In this document: one piece after another, positions 21,017 to 33,278 of the stretch | Layout of the letters: every line of letters begins with the position of its first letter | How positions within the stretch are numbered: the stretch's first letter is position 1 | NCBI GenBank assembly: GCA_014529385.2 | Contig: CM043953.1 | Location: 89,274,342 to 89,338,341 of the forward strand | Origin: Adiantum capillus-veneris | Lineage: Eukaryota > Streptophyta > Polypodiopsida > Polypodiales > Pteridaceae | DNA length: 64,000 nt | Direction: 5' to 3' | Made by a program: the position numbers and the translations under genes | Notes under the pieces: model-generated | Seen by the model: only the letters and a program-made list of their open reading frames with translations | What the model was told of the DNA's origin: nothing | Database searches by the model: none

Positions 21017-22138
21017 CTACATGGTTACGTACTCACTCATGGAGACTGTGTTGTCTTGCACGTGGTGGCATACTTGCATTGCATGAATTGTGCCAGCACT
21101 AGCACCTCGTGCTATGACTAGTTGTTCATGATGCAATGTAAAATAGTGCTTTTCCAACACTACGTGGAATCTGCTATCTCTTAACTGACTCATAGAGATC
21201 AAGCTTTGTGTTAAACTTGACACATGTATACATATCCCAACACGTGTGATGCACCACTTGGAAATGATAATTTGACATCTCATGCACTGGCTATGTCATG
21301 TGTTATACCATTAGGTAGACCCACACGTCCAAGCCTGCCACTAGCATATGTGATAAACCATTCACAACTCAGCATGACATGAAACCTAGCACTCGTATCT
21401 AGTATCCAACGTGAAGGTAATGTGTCATCAATTGACATAAGAAAGTCAAGAGAAAACATAGAAGCAAACTTGATATTTCTATCATTTGTAGTTTGATACA
21501 CTACATTTGTCCCCACATCAGTCAAATGGATATCATCTGGCTTGTGTTGTCTTCTGCATTGTCTCATCCACTGAACAATGCCTTTGTACATGTCTTGTAT
21601 GACTACAATGCCAAAATACAATGTCTCTATGTCTACAATATCATCCTCTGATTGTAGGCATCTCTCTAGACTCGTCTTTGTCAAAAACATTGCTGCTATT
21701 TATCCTAGCTATACATGCATCGTTCCAAATCTATGCGATAGATAGAATCACCAAGGTGTAACATGATCATTGGATGTGCAAGCTCCTTCTTCTTCGTGGC
21801 ACAGGATCCTTCACGACGGAAGCATTGAGCGGTGAGTGACACACCATTACCCCTTTGAGCTTGCTAGGACTATCTAGTTGTGTGCTTGCAGCCATTCGTG
21901 GCTCGCACACAGTGTTTGGCAAGTTCCCAGCCTCCGGTATGTGCGACAAAGGGCACAAGCTCCTCCCCCTCATCATTATGTAAACACCCTCTTTATGTTC
22001 TTTCAATGGTGTTGCAAGGCCCTTATCAGCCAAGACATCACGCATACAATGCTTCCATATCGTGAAGTTTGTGCTATCAAACTTCTTGATATAATACTCT
22101 TCTTTCTTAGAAGTTACAGCCATGATTGACAAGAGCAA
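21017..22138 (-). pseudogene. Ty1/copia remnant (gag N-terminus, protease, GAG-pre-integrase)
   Basis: Read on the minus strand, the right part encodes a copia Gag start (AVTSKKEEYYIKKFDSTNFT, then WKHCMRDVLADKGL), like the N-terminal domain of plant copia Gag that begins KFDG-NF-W. After a gap comes the protease region with WILDTSARFHVM, where the active-site triad D-T/S-G reads D-T-S. It continues to SCEWFITYASGRLGRVGL. The left part reads SLTQSLISMSQLRDSRFHVV, the GAG-pre-integrase region. The middle of gag is deleted, frames change, and integrase and RT are missing. I found no LTRs. Confidence 0.75.
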
Positions 22139-22312
22139 AGTAAGAGAGTGAGACTAGGAATTTTTTTTATTAAAAAAATACAATTTTTTTGGCAGAGTCT
22201 ACTCTGTTAGAAATCAAAATCTTAACCAAAAACTCAGCAAAATCACTGCAAAAGAGTGCCATTTTTTGTTTCAAGGGGGGTACCCACTTCTCAGTCATAG
22301 ATCATCTGATCA

Positions 22313-23135
22313 TTATACGGGTCTTCTTGTTCTGGTAGTCATGGGGGGTTGATCGCTCCACTTCCACACACCAACGTTTTTGTGTCTCTTGTCAACAGGT
22401 GCAGAAAAACTGTGAGGAGGAGAAGAAGATTGACGACCCAGATAACCGAGGTAGTCAGTCCCCTTCTTGCTCTTCTTCAGTTGCTTCTTCGGTGGCTTCT
22501 TCGAGTCCAAAAGCTGACTCGTGTAAGTCTGAACCACATCTTGGAGTTCTTGTTCAGTGAACATCCTCGGAGTAGGAGGCTTCTTGATCGCCGGTTTGAT
22601 AGGCAGTTCGGTGGCATTCTGCAACTGGGTATGCACTTCAGCCATCGATAGGGAAGAAAGTGACGCCAAGTGCGAGGAAAGTTGACCACCTCAACCTAAA
22701 CGGAGCACTTGTGACGATTAAGGCTCTAATAGTCCTTGGTGAGGGCCCATGGTAATACATGAGACATCTGCGTATTGAAGAAGAGAGGAGACATTTCAAG
22801 CAAAGCATCCCTACCATCCATGTCTATAACAAGACTTCATAAAATCCTCTGGCGTCGAAGTAAACTCCTCGAACTGCTTGTCGCTTGAGCAGGAAATCAA
22901 TCCATTGGCCTACATCTTGGCCAATACACATTTTGCTCGGGAAGAAAAGAATTACCGCATTTAAGGCATATTGAGTAACACGGTCCATGAGCTCCTCTGG
23001 ACTGGAATGCGCACATCCATGACAGGAGCAAGCCCTTCCAAGGCGCGACACGCATCTTTCCGACGTTTGTAAATGCATTGTTCTTGCAGATCCATCGAGA
23101 GACAAAAGCACTCTCCTAGTCACACTCACACACAC
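22313..23135 (-). pseudogene. Ty3/gypsy gag-like remnant
   Basis: One minus-strand frame (22669-22313) contains SMAEVHTQLQ, then IKKPPTPRMFTEQELQDVV and KKSKKGTDYLGYLGRQ. These match in order the Gag of elements G1 and G2 (DEVHAQRR, KKPPTPRMYTEQELEEVVDA, KKQKKGTDFPG). A second frame upstream (23135-22824) includes GQWIDFLLKRQAVRGVYFDA, which may be the Gag N-terminus. No downstream Pol is present. It is a more diverged member of the same lineage, reversed relative to G1, and abuts the copia remnant. Confidence 0.6.
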
Positions 23136-25880
23136 CCTTTAAGACTATAGAGGTACAAAAGAAAATGAGAGTTGTACAGAGCTAAGGTAAGGTACCTGCT
23201 TCACACACTTTATGTATAACACCTGCTTCATACACACACTCACTGGCGAAATCTGTACAAGAGCCAGTAAGGGTTGGCTACGTAGAGGAGAAAAGCTGGG
23301 TCCCTGAACACACACACGCTCGCATCCTAACACATACACGTGCACGCGCACGAGCGGTAGTGATCACTAAGGGTCGAATATGCAAGGGCAAGGTTGCTGC
23401 GCTGAGGGCTGAGACTGCGTAGGCGCTAAGGGCATGTCATAAGATTGTGACAACCACTATATATGTTTCTTTCCCTTGATTTTATTTACTTTTTGGGACC
23501 CTCTTGTTATAATCACAAATGCCCGGACATTGTGTGGCCAGTGTGAAGCGGCTTGCTGGCTGAGAGTTTCACCCACAAGAGTCAAGGCCAAGTAGCCACG
23601 AGATGGTTAGGCCGATCGGCACTGGAATCCGACTTGTAAAGAAGTGGCTAGGCTCAGTTAAATTCATTTAGGCCCCTCGCGAGGACTTTATAGGTGGGTA
23701 CTAGGAATTAAACCAAAAGGAGCAAACTGGACACATGGCAGTAGGAGAGCAACCTGTTGGTCACTTTCTCTCTCTCCAGAAGGTTATCTCAAGAGGGGCG
23801 CCCAATTTGAGGCTGAGGGCTGAATTTTGCTCATTAAGTGTTCTACACAGTGTGTGTGAGTAGTGGGTGCAGGTGCTCACAGCTTTTGACGTTTCTCCTT
23901 CGTCGATGTCGAGTTCTTCTTGTTTTTTCTTCACTTTTTTTTTGTGAGTGCGTATGACGTGCATCTGCTTGTTCTAACGTGTGCGTGTACATATGCGTGT
24001 TCGTGAGTATATGTGTGCGTTTCGAGATGATTTGTGAATGTGTGTGCGTATGTATATGGTTGTGCGTGTGTACGTGTGTACGTGTGTGTGTGTGGGGGAA
24101 CGAGAGAGAGGGAATAATAATAGATATAAAATATATATATATATTAGCGTGCGTGAGGGTGTGAGAGGGGGTGGGAAGGCATCGGCTGTGTGTGTATGAG
24201 TGTGAACAAGTGTGTGTGTTTTTTCGACTGCAGCGCCTTCGGTCCTGCTCATACAGAGAGCGGGCGAGAGCTTGGTGATGGCGGTCTTGTGGCATGGGGG
24301 TGTGTGTATTAGTGTGCATAAGAGAGATAGAGACTGTACGGCTGTGTCTATTTGGCTGACGAGAGGAGAGAGTGCGGAAGAGGAAGAGAGATGTAGCGCG
24401 CACATGCTACGGCCACTCTGCCGTTCAGTAGCAATAGGAGCGGGGCTGGCCGATTGCCTGTTTGCGCACATGACGTGCAGAATCGGGTGTTCGTTCGTGC
24501 CACTGTCCAGTTGACAAGTTGCGTGCAGGATGTAGAGTGTTGCAGCAGTGAGTGCCATCTCAGCCGGCAGCAGCTTTTACAGGCTTTACATACATCCAAC
24601 TTCATTCCCGCCAGTTCAACGCTCAACCATTCACGTGAACGTGTTGGAGAGGGGGGGGGGGGGGATCATTGCGGTGAGGTCAGCGGCTGAACCGTTGCTT
24701 TGAGACTGGGACGTGGCGGGCCTGGTTGATGTGGGAGACACTTTTTGAACGAACACCCTTCGTGAACGGCGCATGTGCGCACCATAAGAGAGGGAGCTGT
24801 CTTGGGCCCAACGTGGTCGACAGAGAGCGAGAGAGAGGAGGGTTGGTCAACCGGAGGAGAAGGGGGGGGGGGGGGGGGATATGGTGTATTGTGTGAAAGA
24901 GAGAGAGAGTGAATGTTTGGATTGCGCCTGCGGGGCCGTTCTCACCCAGAGAGCGAGAGAGAGAGTTAGAACAAGGGAGGGACCTGAGAGAGACTAGGGG
25001 TGAGTGAGATAGAGAGAGAGACTAGGGAGAGATATGGCCCGCCACAAGGAGAAAGACAAGGGGAATTAGTGATGGGAGAGTGAGATCGAGGGAGTGTGGA
25101 CGAGAGAGGAGAGGGAGAAGGTGATATGGCGGCCTGCTGAGGGGAAGTATGGACGAGCGAGGAGGGGTAAGAGAGAGAGAGAGAAGATTAAGCTAATATG
25201 AATAATGAAAAGGAGAGAGGGAGACTTTTGTAAAGCATGGAGGCCTACCGGAGGGAGAGAGAGAGTGTGATATTTTATGCGCCTTGCGGGGTTTGGTGGA
25301 AGAGAGAGAGGAAAAATAAAAGATGAGAGGGAATGTGTGTGACAAAAGGAGGCACGGCGGCCTACCTCACGCGCACGAGTTGGTGATGGAGATAATAATC
25401 CAAAAAAAACGTCTTTTGTTGTTTTTAGCTCCGGCTTCCCGAATGGGTTGATTCTTACGGCCCTGGTTTCGTAAACCGGCCAAACTTCAGTTTCTTTGGC
25501 CGGGCTAGAGGCAAGTGCGGCTAAACCGGTATCAACACATATGATAATGCTCCACTAGTTGGGCTTCTCAGATGACCATGTACAGTTCTGGGGTTTTAAT
25601 GCATGTTTTCCAAGGCAAGAACCTTCCGTACAGGAACCGGATTAGCTAATTGCTAATCCCTTTCAGGTATGCCTAGTTCCATCGCGAAGGAATGCGAAAA
25701 CGGAGAGTTTTGTCGCATGAAAACTCGTCCGATTTACAGGGGAATTGTCCTATTACGTGCAGGAGCACCTGAGACACACGTAGGCATGCTCACTCCGCTC
25801 AAAACGGTCCAAAACAGAGAATTACAGCCTATTGTGTTTTTCTGCAGGTTAAGGGTTTTGCACCTAAACTGCAGGGAATC
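23136..25880. other. Gene-free GA-rich zone with G runs
   Basis: From about 23.75 to 25.35 kb the plus strand is rich in GAGAGA, GTGTGT and G runs (14-18 G near 24650 and 24864). No frame gives a recognisable protein. The last ~250 bp before G1 may belong to the target element into which G1 inserted: CAAAACAGAGAATTACAG near 25811 resembles CAAAACAGAGAATTCAG near 34515. Confidence 0.5.
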
Positions 25881-26508
25881 TGTCACAAACTGGTGACATG
25901 GCTGTCCAATACACACACCCTATCTTGGCATGGAACAGGCAGCGACGCTGATAGAAAATGATGACGTGGCAGGCAGTGATGTGGCAAGCCCGTTCGGTAG
26001 CTCCAAAAAAAGCGTTGCAGAGCTGATGTGGCAGATTTCCGTACAGCATCTGTACAACAGCTTTCTCACGCTTTTTTTTTTGCGGCAATTTTGGACCAGC
26101 TTTTGGTTACGTAAAACTCTACGCAAAATAGAGAGAGAAAGCTTTAATTTTTAAGCCTTGCTTTATTTACCAAGGTTTGAGAGAAATTGCTATTTATTTT
26201 TAAAGTGCTTTTGATTTACAGCTCTTGGGGCTTTGCTTTTGGCATCCCTTGTAAACCTTTATAAGTGTGGCTTGGCCTCTCATTTCTCAGAGCATCTGGA
26301 CGTAGAGTTTGAGAGTAGCCACTCCGTGTATTTTGTGCAACAGATTGATATAAAAAGAAATACCGAAAGGGACGCCAATCTTTGGGGCCAATATCTCTAG
26401 GCACGGAACTCCGCCGGGTCAGTGTTGAATCAAATTGTGAACTGTTTTGAAGTGAATTCTTGTCTTGTCACGGTAGATTCTTGACTTGGAGTGTCGAGGT
26501 CTGCTACA
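25881..26508 (+). repeat. G1 5' LTR
   Basis: 628 bp from TGTCACAAAC to TGCTACA. The R/U5 part contains AAAGAAATACCGAAAGGGAC, shared with the LTRs of G2 and with the stretch near 34730. A degenerate tRNA-iMet primer site (TGGTACAAAG) starts two bases after the LTR. Confidence 0.9.
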
Positions 26509-26510
26509 GT

Positions 26511-28228
26511 GGTACAAAGTGTGGCCGACTTCTCTTCTATCAAGAAATTTGATCCTTTTTACGCGGCCTTATGGATTGAAGCAAAGGACAATCGACTTCT
26601 TTTGCATCCGAGGATGCGGGAAGCAATCACGAAGAAGATTCACGCGAGTACGGCTCGCCTCGGCCTACTTAGGCGGAGCTTGAAGAGATAGAGCATCGGA
26701 GATTGGTCGATGATGCGACAAGTTGATGCTAAATTTTGCGAAGGACCCTAAACTTGCAAAATTTTTCTCCCAGACCTCCTTCGACGAGGTGCACTCATAG
26801 TGGCGGCAAACCACGGAGCCACCCCTCAAACAGCGCTCAAATAACCTCCTACGCCAAGGGTATTTATAGAGAAAGAATTAGAAGAGGTGGTTGATACACG
26901 GATTTCTCAGCTTTTTTGACGTGTAGTACAAAAGCAAAAAGCACAACAAAAAGCAAAAGAAAGGTACTGACTTTCCAGGTTATTTGGGTCGTCAATCTAC
27001 ATTTGCCTCGGCGAGAAAGCAGAAGAAGCATGTGCAATTTGAAGGAGTACCCAGTTCTTCTTTTTCTACTTCTTCTTCTTCTTCTTCTGACAGTTCTTCT
27101 AGCTCTTCTGACTCGAGCGAAGAAGACAGAAAAGAGAAAAAGTGAAGCAAAAAGCAAAGCTTCGGAAAGGACAAGAAAAAGGCAAAAAAGTTTAAATCTT
27201 GCCCAGTTTCTGACAGTTCTGCAGAGGACTCGTCTTCAGACAGTTCGGACTCCGATGATCACAGATTCTATACAAAGAAGAAGAATTTCTATAAAGCCAA
27301 TCAATATGACTTTCTGGAGGATAAAAGCAAGAAAGTCCGAGAGTTTAAAGAAGGTGGACAGTCAATGAAATTTGACACGTTTTCTGGATATCGAGATGCT
27401 TCGAAGGATTTGGCTTTCATACAGCAGTTTGACATAGCTTTCTCTGGAGGACGTTACTCAGAGCACTCCAAGATTCAGAGGGCTACTTCTTACTTCAAGG
27501 GAAATGCTCGAACTTGGTGGTCCACGCTTCTATTGAACAAGATAGTGCTAGTTAAATGATTGAAATTTAAAAGGATTTTTATTTCTTTCTGGTTGACTCG
27601 GGAGTACGAACGCGACGTACGAACTGCTTGGAACCATCTTTGGATGACCAAGAAGGATACATTGGACCCATATTGCGAAAGATTCTGGAGCTCTTTTCTA
27701 CCCGTCTCTTCATTTAAGGAGATCTCGTTCAAAGAACAGATTGAGCTTTTTACCTTGGGACTTCCTATAGAGATCCGAGATCACTGCTTAGAGTAAAAGT
27801 CAGATTCCATTCAGGAACTGATGAGTCATGCGAAACGGGGATTTGCCATTCATTCAAGAAGTTTGATCTACCCCACAAATGAAATCATGACGCAAAGAAC
27901 AGAACAGACTTTGAACAATGAAAGTAGAAAGAAGAAGAGAAACCCAAAAAAGAAAGAAAAGGATGCACGACCCAAACTCACTCCTTGAGAGAGAGCTCTT
28001 TACATCAAAGAGGGGAAGTGCTTTGGATGCGAGGAAACTGGGCATATCTCCGTGAAGTGCCCTAAAAAGGCACTGAAAGATCAGAGCGACAAGGATGAAG
28101 ACATGCCTGAGGGTTCGGGAGCAGCTCAAGAACGTGGACGAAAAGGCAAGATGAAAGGACTGGTTCCAGATTGCATGGGTACTAACCCAAGCACGATTGA
28201 TGAGAGTACAGAACTTTGTTGAGCTTGG
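26511..28228 (+). pseudogene. G1 gag, decayed
   Basis: The N-terminal part (to about 26691) reads KKFDPFYAALW and HPRMREAITKKIHA. After several frame changes there is a Ser/Lys-rich linker (about 27040-27290). The Gag core at 27365-27796 has FKGNARTWW, the signature of the retrotransposon Gag domain, and FISFWLTREYERDVR. A TGA at 27557 interrupts it where G0 has Trp (VKWLKF). A zinc knuckle CFGCEETGHISVKC (28019-28060) fits CX2CX4HX4C. Gag packages the RNA in virus-like particles. This copy cannot give a full protein. Confidence 0.8.
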
Positions 28229-31200
28229 GGCAAAGTGAAAGACCAAGAAGCTCTGATTTTCTTTGATGGAGGAGCCAAGGCCGACTTTATTTCACATGAA
28301 CGGCTCGAGATCACACCCGATTGGATGGGACCACTAGCAAAGGTAGTTCTAGCAGGATCCGGCAAGAATGTAGCCATTACACCTGTCATTGGCAAACTTG
28401 GGTTGTATTGTCAGGGGTATTTGGGGCATGAGGACTTCTACATAATGATGCCCTTGGAAGGTTGTGATGTCCTCTTGGGAATTCCCTGTACCATAAGAAC
28501 AACGCTGTGGTCAACTATCAGGCGAGAAAAGCGACTTTGACTACAGAAAAGGGCAGAACCATTGTACTTGATGTGAAAATTAAGGGTGAGCCTGTCCCTA
28601 TTGTATTGGCTTCGGTCGTTTCGAAATTAATAAAATCTAGTCTGTTTGTCTACTCGATCTTTTTGAAAGAGTTGAATGATGACCATAAAACAAATTTATC
28701 GGAGCTTGATAAAGAACACCAAGATTTTCTTTACACTTATGCCAATTGCTTTTCAGAGGGCCTGTCAGGCGAGTTACCACCCACTTGTCCTGAGGATCAT
28801 ACCATTGATCTAATACCTGAGAGCACACCACCGAACCGGTCACCTTACCGTGTGAGCCTAGCCCAGAACGAAGAAATTATGAACCAAGTGAAAGACCTCT
28901 TGGAAAAGGGTCTTATTGAGCCTAGTACTTCACCATATTGCTCTCTAGTGTTGTTGATTTTGAAGAAAGACGGATCTTGGAGAATGTGCATCGCTTATTA
29001 TAGAGCTCTTAACAAAATCACCATCAAGAGCAGATTTCGATTCCTAGAATCGATGATATTCTTGACCGACTACGGGGATCCTCGTGCTTTAGCAGGATCG
29101 ATTTGAAAAGCGGATATCATCAGATTCGAATCACGCCGAGAGATGTCTACAAGATAGCTTTTTGGACGAATTTTAGGTTATTTGAGTTTTTGGTGATGCC
29201 TTTTGGCCTAACCAATGCTCCTGCGACATTTAACTAGATGATGGACATGATTTTTCGAGAGTACAGATGTCACGTGCACAGAAGTGTTCTAGCCCTTTTG
29301 TGAGTCTGTTCTTAGACCGTGCATGTCCAGGCACTTAGAGTAGATGCATATCCTCTGGTTGCACACAACATTACCATCAGATTACAATCAGAACCCATCA
29401 GGAGCATTTTTACAGTGCACAGACCTATTTTCCCTATTTTCGCCAATTTTCACTTATTATTATTAAGTGACTTTTGTTGGGAAACTGGGTAGGGCAAATT
29501 AGCCAAGCCACTATGTAAGAAAACCTAGCGCTAGCACTTTCAGGCAGAAGAGGCGGCAGGGACTTATGTCCAACAGTGCACCTTCTCAGCAAGACCCCCC
29601 CCGGGCAGTCAACGTAGCGTTTTCAGCCATCAACAAGAACCAACCAACTTTTTTCATCCATTGCAAATCAGCCCCAGCGTTTTGCATTTGCAAACCAACC
29701 TGGTGACAGCAGACTCAATAGATTCCCTAGCGTTTTTGCAGCAGGTCAGAATCAGCCCTAGCGTTTTTTGATCAGCAGAACAACATAGCGTTTTGCAGAT
29801 TCTCCGCGACGGAACCAGCATAGGCATCAGTGTTTTCAGTTTTCAGTAGTCAAACTCCGTAGTAGAACCTCTGAACCTTGCAGATCTCACCTTCCCGCAG
29901 AGCAGATCCTCGCCGCACGGTCATATCAGCCAAGGTTTGCAGATTTCAGCCCGAAAAACACAGATTTCAGCATCTGCGTTTTCAGCGCGTCGTCGTTGCA
30001 TTGTCGTCATCACCGTCATCATCGACATAGAGTCAAAATGTAGCAGATACAAGATTTGCAGATTTCAGCCATTGGTGTTTTCAGATTTCAGCCCGTCTAG
30101 TCGTCGTCCTCAACGTCTTTGGCATTGTCGGCAAGTCCATAGCATTGTAGAGATTTATGCAATCTATAGTAAACCGCTCTTGCCATAGAGAGTGGGGCCT
30201 TCAGAGGAGGGTTTGACAACTTTTCTGGTGTCGTATTCTTCTCTCTCTATCTCTCAGTCTCAGCACCTTCATTCATAGTGTTTTCCACTTTTTTGTGACC
30301 ACTTGCACTCTCTCACTAAAGGAACAGAAGGCTCTCCTTCCGTAAGTAAAAGGAACCTTGAGCACAGTTCGGAGCACTCATCTTGGGCAAAGTTCAACTC
30401 TCATTTCTGCAGACTATTTGTTGGCACTTTCTTTGACGACATCATTGTTTTCTCCAAGGATGAGGCAGAACACAGAGATCATCTGCTATACAGGTCTTTC
30501 AGGCATTATGAGATCACAAGTTGGTGATTAATGCAAAGAAGAGTGATTTTTTCATACCAGAGATATAGTTTTTGGGACACATTGTCTCAACAATAGGAGT
30601 GCAGATGGATCCGGCCAAGATAGAGACTATCTGTGGTTGGCCCGATTTGAAGAATGTCCATGAAGTTAGAAGCTTCTTGGGCTTGTGTTCGTACTACAGG
30701 CTGTTTACTCGAAAGTTTGCAGAGGTTGCTTCCCCTTTGCACATGTTGACGCAGAAAGGAGTCCCTTTTTGGTGGGGACCCACAGAGGTGACTGCCTTTC
30801 AGACATTGAAAGAGAAATCGACTACATGACCAGTTTTGACTTTGCCGGATATGCAAATGTCATTTGAAGTATATTGTGATCCTTGTGGTCATAGTCTGGG
30901 TGTGGTCTTAATGCAAGAAGGCCATGTCATTGCCTACGAAAGCCGGTTGTTTTCAAGGCCGGAATTGACAGCACAGATTTATTAGAAAGAGCTTTTGGTG
31001 GTTATCCATGCTCTTACTCAGTGGCGACATTACCTACTCGGAGCGGATTTTACTGTCTTTATAGACCATCAGAGTTTACGCTACTTCTTTCACAAAAGCA
31101 ACTATCGGAAAAGCAGATGCGGTGGACGAACATCTTGTCACAGTTTCACTTCTAGATTGTCCATGTGCAGGGACAAAAGAATTTGGTGGCAGATGCTTTG

Positions 31201-32650
31201 TCTCGGAAGCAGTTAGTTCTAGCTATTTCCGTGATACATCCTAGGAGCTTTGAGGATATGGTCGATCAGTATGCCACAGATATAGATTTTGCGGATATTT
31301 TCACTCGGATACGGGATAGGGAGACAATAGCGGGATATTCCATTCGGGATGGCTACTTGATGAAGAAAACCATCTTGTGCGTTACACAGATGTTGAGGGA
31401 AAAGGTTATGACCGAATGCCACTCTCCACCTTTTACGGGTCACCGCGGCATTGCTACCACCTTGAAAGGGGTAGAGAGATACTTGTTTTGGCTGAGACTC
31501 AAGAAAGACGTGGACGAGTTTGTGCGCAGTTGCATGGTATGCTAGAAGGTCAAGTTTGACAGGCATAAAGCATAGGGATTGTTAGAGCCTTTGCCCATAC
31601 CCACCCGCCCCTGACAAAGTATTGCAATGGATTTCATTTTTGATCTCCCGAGAACACAGAGTGGTCACAATGGTATGTGGTCTGTTATTGACAGATTTAG
31701 CAAGCAGGCTCATTTCATTTCAGTGAAGAAAACAGTCAAGCCGGATCACTTAGCGTGATTGTTTGTGGCCCAGATCTTCAGATTGCATGGCATGCCTAAG
31801 ACAATTGTCTCCGACAGGGACCCCAGATCACAAGTTTGTTTTGGAAGCCTATTTGAGAAAACATTGGCAGGCGGTTGCAGTTCTCGTCATCGTTCCATCC
31901 GCAGACCGACGGGCAATCTGAGATTGCCAATTCAATGGTACTAGATTTATTGAAGTCTTACATCTCGGATCAGAAGACTCAATGGGAAAAGTATTTACCT
32001 TTGGTGGAGTTTGCCTACGACAACATGATACACTCTTCGACGGGGAAGGCGCCATTTGAGATTATTGAAGGTGCTGAGAAGGTTTCACACTTCCTAAGCA
32101 CGAAGAATTGGATTTTTGAAGCCGATGAGTACACGCGCGACTTGGAAACGGCTTTTTCCAAGGTCCGTGAGGCTTTGCAAAAATCTCAAGAAAGACAGAA
32201 AAAGGCAGCAGATCGCCATCCTTGCGATTTGAAATTGAAGGAGAACGATTGGGTGCTCTTACGTTTTGAGAAGGCACGCCTGAGAAAGAAAAAGGAAAAG
32301 GAGAGGCTTTTTCCAAAGCTTAGTATGCGATACTACGGCCCTTTCCAGATCTCCGAAAAGTTAAATGATGTCTCCTTCCGACTGAAGCTGCCCGATACTT
32401 GAAGGATTCACAATGCTTTTCATGTGAGTCTCTTGAAGCCTTTAAGGCGATGAGCTGGGGAGCCTAATGAGCAACCAGAAGTGGAAGAAAAGGAGGTGTC
32501 TTGTTCCAGAACAGATATTGGCATATAAAGACAGAAAGATTAAGGGTAAAGTGATAAGGCAGTTCTTGGCTAAATTCAAGAACTATCCTGCATTGGATGC
32601 GAAGTGGATGGAGGGAGGAGGACCAAGCTAATACTCCTCAGATTGTGAAT
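28229..32650 (+). pseudogene. G1 pol: protease, RT, RNase H, integrase, chromodomain-like end
   Basis: The protease core reads FFDGGAKADF, with DGG (28265-28273) where D-S/T-G is expected. RT runs from about 28840 (DHTIDLIPESTPPNR, KDLLEKGLIEPSTSPY) to 29267, and resumes at 30409 with the catalytic FFDDIIVFS (FFDD 30429-30440) after a 1.14-kb insertion. RNase H shows ALTQWRHYLLGADF near 31010. Integrase has the His-Cys part (CHSPPFTGHRGI ... RSCMVC), then MDFIFDLPR and SDRDPR. The C-terminus has FHVSLLKP, then the equivalent of the G0 segment RFLVKFKNY, like the chromodomain that guides chromoviruses to heterochromatin. Stops and frameshifts are scattered throughout. Confidence 0.82.
29268..30408. 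mobile_element. 1.14-kb insertion in G1 RT, possible solo LTR
   Basis: Comparison with G2 shows that CGAGAGTACAG runs straight into ACTATTTGTTG. In G1 this is split by 1141 bp starting TGTCACGTGCAC and ending CTCTCATTTCT. The flanks are ACAGA and GCAGA, a 5-bp duplication with one mismatch (4 bp perfect). No ORF of interest is present. About eight variants of AGCGTTTT(T)(G)CAG occur between 29600 and 30090. The size, TG start and ~5-bp duplication suggest a solo LTR of another family, but the right end is not the usual CA, so this is tentative. Confidence 0.6.
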
Positions 32651-33278
32651 CTTTACCTTGAAGCTTTTTGTTTAGCATAGTCTATTCCAAATGGAACCCC
32701 GAACTTAGCTTGGCCGAAAATTTGGTGCAGCGGATATGCACAAGAGGGGAGTTACTCCGCTCCTTTGTCAACAAATGCCTCGATTTTTGATATTAGAGTC
32801 ATTGATGTCTCTTTGAGCTTCAGGGATACTAAGAGTTGACAATATTCTGTTGTAATGACTTTATGAACTGGAATTTCCGATAATATGATACCGATTTGTC
32901 CATGACTTGTTTAAGTGGAGGAACTAATAGACAAAATGACTACAGTATTTTGGTCTGAATGATCTTGATAGACATGGTTGCAAAGGGATTAGTCAATCGG
33001 GCATCTATGAGGTCTTGAGTGGATCTAGATGCGATTGCTAATTGCGTTGCCGATAAATCATGGTCTGAGATCCGAATGAATGTTGAATGTGATTTGTCAT
33101 GTGATGTCCTGTGATGTCAAGTGATGTCGTGTGTTGTGACTGTTGACTGGTACATGTGCTAGATGTGTGTTCCTAATGCGTCGGTACTAACAATTAGTGT
33201 CTGCTAAGACAGTTTATGGCATCTGTCTGTTTTGCAGGCGTAATCGAGGGCGATTACAATGCTTTCAAGAGGGGGGTA
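32651..33278 (+). other. G1 non-coding 3' region before the polypurine tract
   Basis: About 630 bp with no long frame, closely matching 45300-45895 in G2 and 59110-59710 in G0. All three share CTTTGAGCTTCAGGGATACT-like sequence, GACAAAATGACTAC-like sequence and, at the end, a pyrimidine-rich TCTGTCTGTTTTG(C/T)AGGCG that looks like a splice acceptor. Confidence 0.7.

Noticed and set aside
23843-24558. Long minus-strand His-Thr-rich frames near 24 kb
   Set aside because: They translate GT/CA-rich low-complexity sequence, overlap each other in different frames and have no domain.
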